From assembly GCA_033675265.1 (NCBI GenBank), contig JAUJYZ010000734.1:310001-374000 (forward strand): a stretch of 64,000 nt of DNA, written 5' to 3'. Numbering within the stretch: the stretch's first letter is position 1; every line of letters starts with the position of its first letter. Of the stretch, positions 56,961 to 64,000 are shown piece by piece. The position numbers and the translations under genes were made by a program. Under the pieces are notes generated by a model, which was not told the origin of the DNA, made no database searches, and was given only the letters and a program-made list of their open reading frames with translations. The DNA is from Actinostola sp. cb2023 (Eukaryota > Cnidaria > Anthozoa > Actiniaria > Actinostolidae).

Positions 56961-58541
56961 TTACATACTGTAATTGAAGCTAATATGACAATATATCGTA
57001 CGTTCTATTCCTAAATGGCTGGAAACTGATAAGCGTTTGGATACATCTTCGAGAATGTACATGTCTTTTGCACTGTCAGACTTTCAGCGACCATGCAACT
57101 TTAGTAACCTTTCAGACAAATTCACATTATTTTTTACTGCGGAAGTTGCTCCTCCCGATCTTAAACTATGTAACCCAAACGATTTTTCATTATAGCCGAG
57201 ATCTTTCAGACAATTCTTAAATATTTCTCTACAACCAGAATAGGACAACTTGTTTCCACACAGCTTATAACAATTGCTGGACTTGAACCATCTCACTTGT
57301 CTGAAAAGAGCTGTGGTGCTTGTTGGATCTGTATCAGCCATGTGGATATACCTTTCTAGCAAAGTAACAGGACAATATTGATTATTCAATCTGTTAATGT
57401 AAACATAATTGCCTTCTCTGTACACATCATTCTTTGCCCGTGGAACAAAAACTTTTAGGTATTCTGGGAAAAATTCTAAATGGCAAGGTAGGATGTTACT
57501 TAACTCGTCATAACGAAAAAATCCCGCGAAACCTAAAGTACATATACAAACTAGTCTTAAATCCTTAAGATTGGCTGACGGGCTGCCGTATTTCCCAACT
57601 ATTTCTTTGATCATATCTGCGGAAACGGGCGATTTCTTTTTTACTGGGGCTTTACAGCGTTTCGCTGATTCCAACAAGTTAACGCATACTGGGCTATCCA
57701 AAGGGTTATCGACAATATCTGGTAGAAAAGAATGAAACCATTTTAAAGCCGAGTGGGTCAAAACGAGACTACTGTATGACTTAGACCCCCCATAAACTTT
57801 TGACAAATATGCGAGCACAACCGCGACAGAAAAAGGCGGCACTGTCTTGATGTTAAATGATTTACACCATTTACAAAACTTCTCAATTTCTTTGGTATAT
57901 CTAAGTGACGTGGAATTGGCTTTCGATTTCAAAAGTTGTTCAACGAGATCCTTCGTGTTAGGTTTGACCATGCCAGGTAGACTGATCCAGGCTGGAGAGC
58001 TTTCAAACATATGAAATGAAAAAATATATTTACGTTTGAACAGAAAAGAACTCAAAGAAAAAGATCTCGGCGTCCTTTCTTTACGAATTCTTTGTAATTT
58101 AGAGCCGACCTATTATTTTTCAAAATCATACTCGCTGGTAATTGCTCAAACGGTGGGCAATAGCCGTCGTTAATCACTGATATGATAAAGTTAGGAGCCC
58201 CAATATTACGCCAAAATCCAATGTTTCTTTTTAAATTGCCTTTAACTTGTGCTGGGCCACTGTGAACACACGAGTTATCATATTCACTGTTCTCTAATTG
58301 TTCGTTTACCTCTACCAAGCCATCCATAAAACTCCAATCTTCATTTTGTTGCACCTTCGAAGTTATTTCCTGCTCCGGCACGAGAAGGTGTGGCGCTGTT
58401 CGTAAAATAGAACCCGCTTCTGTTTGTTGGCAGACTTTGGGACCATCCCAACCTACACGTTTTGGCCCAGTGACCGACACGTCCACAACGGTAGCACTTG
58501 CTGGCGCTTGAAGCATACTCTGAACGGCCTAACAAGAACAA
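56961..58541 (-). pseudogene. DIRS-like retrotransposon relic: zinc knuckle plus tyrosine recombinase, RT deleted
   Basis: The first frame (58541-58341) has a CCHC zinc knuckle, CYRCGRVGHWAKTC. A second frame (58516-58052) continues with NIGFWRNIGAPNFIISVIND and LKNNRSALNYKEF, which precede reverse transcriptase in DIRS-type polyproteins. RT and RNase H are absent. A third frame (58055-57084) is a tyrosine recombinase with GFFRYDEL (Arg 181), LHSLRSGG (His 296, Arg 299) and LHGR. A TGA stands where the family has Trp after HGR; translation beyond it would read KSDSAKDMY, holding the expected catalytic Tyr, and stay open to 56961. A frameshift, an internal deletion and a nonsense change make it inactive. 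Such enzymes integrate circular DNA intermediates. A Crypton-type origin is less likely because of the knuckle and pre-RT block. Confidence 0.82.
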
Positions 58542-59123
58542 TCAAAAACATGAATAGATTGAATAAATGAGCTTGTGATTGTGGGCGGGTGGGCGGGCAG
58601 TTAGGTTAAACGCCAGTTGATGACTTGCGAGAGTGTGAGAACGAATCTGACTAGCCACCGCCTTAAATACCCAAATCGATCCAATCTGAAAATACCCACG
58701 GGGTTCGCCTTATATACACGCATCCTTTGAAAACCGTTAAATAAACATTTCCCAAATGATATGAATTCAATCGCATAACAATAGAAAATATATCTTCAAC
58801 CTGCTCGGAGCACCGGATATCTGTAGCGATCCATTCTTTAAGCTTTGCCAAGTCAAGTTGCAACCCCCAGAACCCTCCCCCTGGATCCGCCCCTGTATCC
58901 ATTAAAAATATTTCCGACGCGTGGGAATCTTTTAGAGGTGACTAACGAAAGATTACGGTGTATCATTCCCTAACTTATTGATCCGTTGTTTGGTCTTGCA
59001 AAAAGAACGATTCTCACAATCAATCAGACGCGTCTTACAACAATTTTTAATGAGATTATTTACATTTTTTCAAACGTTCAATATGTAAATTAAAACCAGT
59101 CTGGTTTCTCTCAAAATAAATAT

Positions 59124-59756
59124 TTATCCAAGCTTTTTTCTCACTTCTTCTACCACTTCGGCATCAATTTGATTCCTCAGATCTTCGTTTTTTTTAACAG
59201 GACTAGCTTTTTGTCTGATTTCACCTTTCAGAATTTCGTATTTATCAATCTCTTTCAAATTTAAAGAAAACTCTTTGTCATCTATTTGACCGTCACGCAA
59301 GGCCTTAGAAATTAAGTCACGAATTGTGTTGATTTTCGATTTCGCCAGCATCACTGTCTTCTCATGCTTGGAAACTTTCCGAGATAACTTCTTCACGGCC
59401 ACTGAAGAACAGCCAGAGATTAGGCCCATGAAACCTCCAATCACTCCTAATGGAGCTCCAACTAAAATTCCCAAACCAGTCCTGAAAGAGGTCGCTACTC
59501 CAGATGTTGTTAACATAACGGACAACATCCCACTGGTGATGGTAAGGCTGTGGAATATTCCACGTGTCCTTGAATATTTTTTACGAACTACTTCATAATG
59601 TTTAGCTAGATTTTCAAGATCAGCCAGGGTCTGATCAATTTTTTTCAATGGAATCAGCGAGAGGTCACAACAATATATGGACTCTGGGAATTTTCCCAAA
59701 CATTGTCTTTGCAATATGGAGCCAGCATATTTTCTTCTGTATGTGCATGCTGACAT
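59124..59756 (-). CDS. 210-aa protein with two hydrophobic segments, family of unknown function
   Basis: An intact single-exon frame with its own ATG. Residues 40-65 are a short charged helix (LENLAKHYEVVRKKYSRTRG). Residues 67-92 and 93-121 are two adjacent Gly/Ala/Ser-rich hydrophobic segments (LTITSGMLSVMLTTSGVATS and LGILVGAPLGVIGGFMGLIS), separated by one Arg. Residues 122-210 are a Lys/Glu-rich helical tail (AVKKLSRKVSKHEKTVMLAK). The layout helix, hydrophobic hairpin, coiled coil suggests membrane insertion. I recall similar multi-copy uncharacterised proteins in marine invertebrates, close to mobile elements, but no established function. A TATA-like GATATAAGGG lies on the same strand about 90 bp upstream (near 59846). 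It is the only undamaged long frame in the cluster. Confidence 0.6.
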   Translation of the reverse strand: MSACTYRRKYAGSILQRQCLGKFPESIYCCDLSLIPLKKIDQTLADLENLAKHYEVVRKKYSRTRGIFHSLTITSGMLSVMLTTSGVATSFRTGLGILVGAPLGVIGGFMGLISGCSSVAVKKLSRKVSKHEKTVMLAKSKINTIRDLISKALRDGQIDDKEFSLNLKEIDKYEILKGEIRQKASPVKKNEDLRNQIDAEVVEEVRKKLG

Positions 59757-60918
59757 TATTTAACTTATAATATTCATTAATAATTCATAAGGCAGACACC
59801 CAATCGTTGACCACTATTTGGGTCACATGTCTGCCCTTATATCCCCCAATACAATCTAAAAGTACGGGGAGGGTTTGAATAGTCAGCAGGGAAAGGGTGG
59901 GGTTGATGAATAATAACAATAGATAATTAGATCTACTTAAGAGTCATTGTCAGAGAAAACCAGGCAGAGTCAAAAGATGGGGGTCGGCCGATTCCTGTCA
60001 AACTTTCACCGTTTATACCCTATCCTAAATGATTAAGAACGGTGGGGGTTAAAGATTGTTTGGACTTTTATCTTCCGAGATTGACCACCCCCCTTGGTTT
60101 TGGCCTTTTGCGGCATGAAAAACCAACCAAATAGGAGCCGACTTTAAGAGGCAAAATGAGAAACACTAGAAATAATATGACTTACTTTGCTTTGTAGTTG
60201 CAAACTACATCGTATAAAGAACATTTGTACGTTAAAGATATTGTGTTTGCTGGAATGCTCATTTTTTTTACAGACAACCAAACAATGCTTGTGTATTCTT
60301 GATGAGCGACAATGCCATTTTTAGCTAAGTTCAAAAGCCGTTTTTTCAAAATTGCGGGTTTTTATTTCACAAATTTAATTATTTCCTGGAAGTACAACTT
60401 ATGGATGATCAATTTAAGCAAACTCTTGATTGGTATAATATAAAGATTTAGAGTTAGCAGCATTTGAAATTCCTTGATATTAGCATAATTTTGTTGATCG
60501 TATTTTAGCATCACAGGTATAATTAGACGAAAATATTGACAAAATTGTAAGAAAAACTACTGGTTCTTTCACTCAAAAGTTGAACACAACACATAAGGTT
60601 CTTATTTGTCTCTAGGATCAATATTCGTGACCTTTCCGAATCACAATTTGAGCCGTTCCTAATTTCCCGCGAAAATTGTTTCATGTCACGCAATCTTTAT
60701 ATATCAATTTTTATATACCTCTTTATAAGTCGCCGTAATTGTATCAAAAGTCGACTATATATTCATGTTAACCAATCTTCGGTAATTGCTTGGTTTAGAT
60801 CATCTGTTAAAAGTCCTTGAAATTCATTATTTGCCTTCAAATGACGGCCAAACTCTATCAGAGCATGTACAACTCGATTTCGTACAATAAGTGTTAAATA
60901 CAACTATCTGTCTATCTC
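59757..60918. other. Spacer within the transposon cluster
   Basis: No coding exon seen. Near 59790-59835, GGCAGACA...TGTCTGCC and ACCCAA...TTGGGT can pair, just upstream of the 210-aa frame. Near 60690-60760 several minus-strand TATATAAA-like boxes cluster. Confidence 0.5.
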
Positions 60919-62932
60919 TCATTTTAGATTACAGGAACAGTTTCTGACAAGTGCTTTTAGTGGCTCGACGTATGTCTTTTTTCTTGATGGCAATCCATTA
61001 GCTGGTACTCGTAGTTTAGTACAGATGTCTTTCAATTGAGCTACCTTTAGGACATTTATCTTACCACTCTGTACCAGCATGCAAACGTTAAACGATTCCA
61101 CCTCAATGGGGTGATTTGGCTTATCCATGTCACTGCGGACAGCTGTACGCAAATCATCCAGAGGAGTCTCTATGTCCCACGCAGCCCAGTCATCCTCGGT
61201 TATTTCTTGGACGGTTTCACCATGAAGTTGACGTTGCCTTTGCAGTGCAGATAGCCTCGAGAAAAAGCTACTGATTTGCTGGACTGTCCTCCATTCATCA
61301 GGGTCAAACAGCAGTAGCCCATTCTGGTCTTTTGCAAGTTTCATTTCCTTTGACACCTTTATTGGATCTGCTTTATGTCCACTAGTTATCCCGACCTCAA
61401 ACTTTTCGGTCAAATATCCTTTCACCTTTTCGTTCATTCTTGAAAATTTCTTTGTCGTTTTCAGAGCCCAGCCCATTGGTCGGGTACTGTTTGACCTTGG
61501 CTCATGTAAATCGACCAGCTGTTCTTGAGCGACGATACTTTGCACTCGTTGAAAAGAACCTCCAATACCAGTGACTTTATCGGCCCACTTTTTCTTTATG
61601 GTATCATAGAGTGACTCAGATTCGAGCTGTCGGACGTGTTTTTCCGTATCCATATGCATCTCTGCTTCCGCTTCTGTTTTGAAGGTAAGCACGCAACTGT
61701 TGTCACTGCATGAAAAATATATCCTTCTTAGGCACTGTACTCTTCTTTAAAATCCCATGTTCTCTGGTACGGGAAGCAAATGGCAGGATGACTTTCAAAC
61801 ATGTTTCTCCCTGTGGTTGTACTTGTAGTTGTTCGTAAGTTAACAACTTCCCGGGACCAACATTGTAAGCTTTCCAAGTACGTAAACCAGAGTCTTCAAA
61901 GCGGAAGTTGTTGAGGAGACTAATTCCAGGTATTTTGTTACTAACACCTTCTCTGGAAGAGTCCACCTCAACCACAGCTACTCTGCAGCCTTTAAGCCCT
62001 CCATGTGACTCCAGTGCTACTTTCATGTCTTCTGCAGTGATTACGTTGTTGTTTTCATTGACAAATCTTCGAATGTGTGACTTCATTGAAGCTGTTCTCC
62101 TGTCACAGATGTCCTTTCCAGCCTGGGGGTCAGAAAAATCGTAGCGAAGGGGTATCACACCAGTTCTTTTCCCGATTTGCGGTAGGCTTAACATTAATGA
62201 TCCGTTGTGATAACACCCTGCATTGTCGGAACGAATGAAGGTCTTTTTCACAACAGGATAATCCATCTTAATGGTGTGGAGAAGATGTTCAATAATGGAT
62301 GTCACAGCGAAGCTATTCTGGGTACATGTGTTGAAAATGTGTACAAAACACTCCACCTGAAAGTTTGCATCAGTTTTAGTGATGACGGCGCTCACGTGCC
62401 AGCTCCTGCCTCTCTTGCCGAAAAACTGGCTCATATTCTCACGGTACTGTAAAGGGAGAAATTTCATTGCCCAATCAATGATGATTAAACAGGTGTCCTC
62501 ATCGAGTTCTTTGAGAACATCTTGCTTTGCTTCTTCTTGGTTGACGGAACGCAACAAATGAGCTTTCCATGCATTTATGGCTTGAAGGCTCTCTTTGTAT
62601 TCAAAAAGGATTCTTGACTTTTGTTCGTCAGTTATGTCAGTTTCGTTGATTTTTGATTTCATTTCCAGAAAAACGTTTTCAAGGGAGTCACATCTTTCAC
62701 ATGATGTTTCGTGATCATGTTGGCAATTTCCTCTGAATTCGCCAGTATCTTCGTCATTGAGGGAAAATATGGTGCAGTGATCACAGCACTTCTCCTCTCT
62801 ACCAACATGAACTTTGTAATCTGTCTTCAAATATCGCTTTACTTCTTTAATGCTTTTATCTATGGACTCCGCCCATTCTTCTCCAACTCCATTTTCAACA
62901 AGACGCTCAACGATTTTTGTAAAGGCATGCAC
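60919..62932 (-). pseudogene. DDE-like transposase-related gene with C2H2 finger, broken by a 1-nt frameshift
   Basis: Frame 1 (62932-61703, 409 codons) begins with a Cys/His cluster (residues 49-81, including CCDHC and CERC), then an RNase-H-like region: IIIDWAMKFLP (Asp 153), KRGRSWHVSAVI, RSDNAGCYHNG (Asp 236), YDFSDPQAGKDICDRR (Asp 265-277). These acidic positions are candidate DDE catalytic residues. Frame 2 (61692-60919) carries TFKTEAEAEMHMDTEKHV and a basic C-terminal half. Across the join, at a run of five T, the other frame supplies CSDNSC, completing a C-x4-C...H-x5-H zinc finger, so the two were one protein of about 670 aa disrupted by one extra base. I recall uncharacterised multi-copy proteins like this in cnidarians and fish. 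The first codon is GTG after an AG, so the true start is upstream or lost. A sequencing error is also possible. Confidence 0.65.
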
Positions 62933-63577
62933 GCGCCTTAGTTAATTATTGACATTCCAATTACGTCACAGGACGTACCTATTTTTTGTAACCTGATAGA
63001 GCAAGTCAGAGCTCATAGAAATTCGACGGGTTCACCGTCGTTTGTATACTCAACATTAAAGAAACGTAACCTTGTGGAATTTAAGAGCACTCGTCATACT
63101 AGTTTTCACGGATCTCTCCCCCGCTGGAGCTGACTGCCGCTATAGTCGAATTTCTTGTTCTTTGGTACTGGATTCTTTTGGTTTCTCTTGGATCGGCGCT
63201 GCTGGACTACACAGTACACACACCCCCAAGAACTACAAACCAATCCAAGAACCAGTCAAGCAAACACAACACACGCTTACTACCAAACTAAAAGTCACCC
63301 ACGTGAGACCAAGTAAGTCCGTTCTTTGTTGTATCTATGTTAAGGTAATCGTACCGACTGTTTACGAAAATTGAACTCGACCTCAAGACACGTGCCGATA
63401 ACAGAAGAATCTCCTCTGAAGAAGTACAGGTCGTGTATAGTCACCAATTGATCATCCTACATCTACTACTTCTATATTTGGTTGCTTTACTAGTGCAATA
63501 AAATGAATAAACTTTGTGTGACTCTTAACTGAACTACCTAGAAGCCAGCTACAAGACAATCACAAACACTGACAAAT
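62933..63577 (+). other. Leader or LTR-proximal region of the BEL/Pao element (probable)
   Basis: Non-coding sequence between the minus-strand DDE-like gene and the plus-strand gag-pol. It probably includes the LTR end and leader, but with one end visible I could not find a repeated LTR or a primer-binding site. Confidence 0.35.
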
Positions 63578-64000
63578 ATGAGTACTCAAGAGAACAATAC
63601 CCAAGATAAACATTCTTTCGAACTAGGCAACGAAACAACAGATAAGACAAAAACACACACTCTAAATGACTGCATGAAATTTAGAGAGCTAAAACTAGAA
63701 GAACGCCGAGAATTCTTTAAAAAGAACAAACTGTGTATCAAGTGCGCTGTATCAGACAAACATGTAGCCGAACACTGTGACGCTGATATAAAACAATGTG
63801 AGATCTGCCACAAAGGACATGCAACAGCTCTACATGTGGAGAACCCACAAGTTTCAACAGCTTGTACACAAGTCTGTGGCGGGGAGAAATCCGGTAGGTC
63901 GTGCGCCAGAATAGTGCTCGTCAAACTCTTAGACCAATCTCAACCTTCAAAGGAGATCTTGACTTATGCAGTGCTTGACGACCAATCAACTGATGTCTTC
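63578..64000 (+). CDS. BEL/Pao LTR retrotransposon gag-pol, partial (runs off window)
   Basis: An open frame of 141 codons from an ATG at 63578 to the window edge. Residues 35-55 (MKFRELKLEERREFFKKNKL) followed by CIKCAVSDKHVAEHC and QCEICHKGHATALH form the paired zinc-knuckle region that precedes the protease in BEL/Pao elements. ACTQVCGGEKSGRSCARIVL and LTYAVLDDQS follow; the Asp of LDDQS is the expected retropepsin active-site Asp (family motif usually DDQS or DTGS). Gag normally extends further upstream; here the ATG lies only about 30 codons before the knuckle region, so the frame may be an internal piece or a spliced pol. No stop or frameshift is seen in the visible part. Confidence 0.8.
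   Translation, partial: MSTQENNTQDKHSFELGNETTDKTKTHTLNDCMKFRELKLEERREFFKKNKLCIKCAVSDKHVAEHCDADIKQCEICHKGHATALHVENPQVSTACTQVCGGEKSGRSCARIVLVKLLDQSQPSKEILTYAVLDDQSTDVF

Noticed and set aside
62207..62452. Plus-strand frames over 61908-62941
   Set aside because: They are shadows on the opposite strand of the DDE-like gene.

Overview
This is eukaryotic, animal nuclear DNA. Genes are split by GT-AG introns into small exons (down to 26 bp), they match animal protein families, and the intervals are packed with short inverted-repeat transposons (MITEs), tRNA-derived SINEs and minisatellites. The frequent TACATGTA motif, a SINE with a cnidarian/sponge-like body, and DIRS and BEL/Pao-type retroelement pieces suggest a marine invertebrate, perhaps a sponge or cnidarian. 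I cannot fix the taxon.

Left half (1-40,000): four conserved genes. The last coding exon of a PTP4A/PRL phosphatase (+, 412-517, ending in a CaaX box) is followed by PSMF1, the proteasome regulator PI31 (-, 9 exons, 4,701-16,981, 297 aa). PSMF1 is head-to-head with a CCDC73-like coiled-coil gene (+, 18 exons, 17,252-27,535, 981 aa) across a 270-bp shared promoter. That gene is tail-to-tail with TMEM241, a nucleotide-sugar-transporter-like membrane protein (-, 14 exons, 28,136-40,001, 304 aa). I assembled the exons by hand: every junction keeps reading phase and uses GT-AG sites. Homology was judged against remembered family members, not by a search.

Middle (40,002-56,480): a 10-kb gene desert of nested foldback elements and simple arrays, then the 5' part of a secreted or cell-surface gene (+): signal-peptide exon, fibronectin-III exon and Ig exon, all joined in phase 1. 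Its introns hold a 21-bp minisatellite that stays open in frame with the signal peptide, and a 99-bp array that has copied the exon-2 splice donor eight times.

Right end (56,481-64,000): selfish DNA. Minus-strand units are a small unrecognised spliced ORF, a DIRS-like tyrosine recombinase relic lacking reverse transcriptase, an intact 210-aa two-hydrophobic-segment protein of unknown function, and a two-ORF DDE-like plus C2H2 gene broken by one base. On the plus strand a BEL/Pao retrotransposon (zinc knuckles, start of protease) runs off the window.

The most unusual observations are: the tandem arrays that have duplicated splice sites in two genes; a 1.25-kb near-perfect foldback inside PSMF1 intron 1; a CCDC73 intron built almost wholly of three MITEs; an internal exon duplication in CCDC73; the loss of the C-terminal Tyr in PI31; and the minus-strand transposon cluster with two poorly described protein families.
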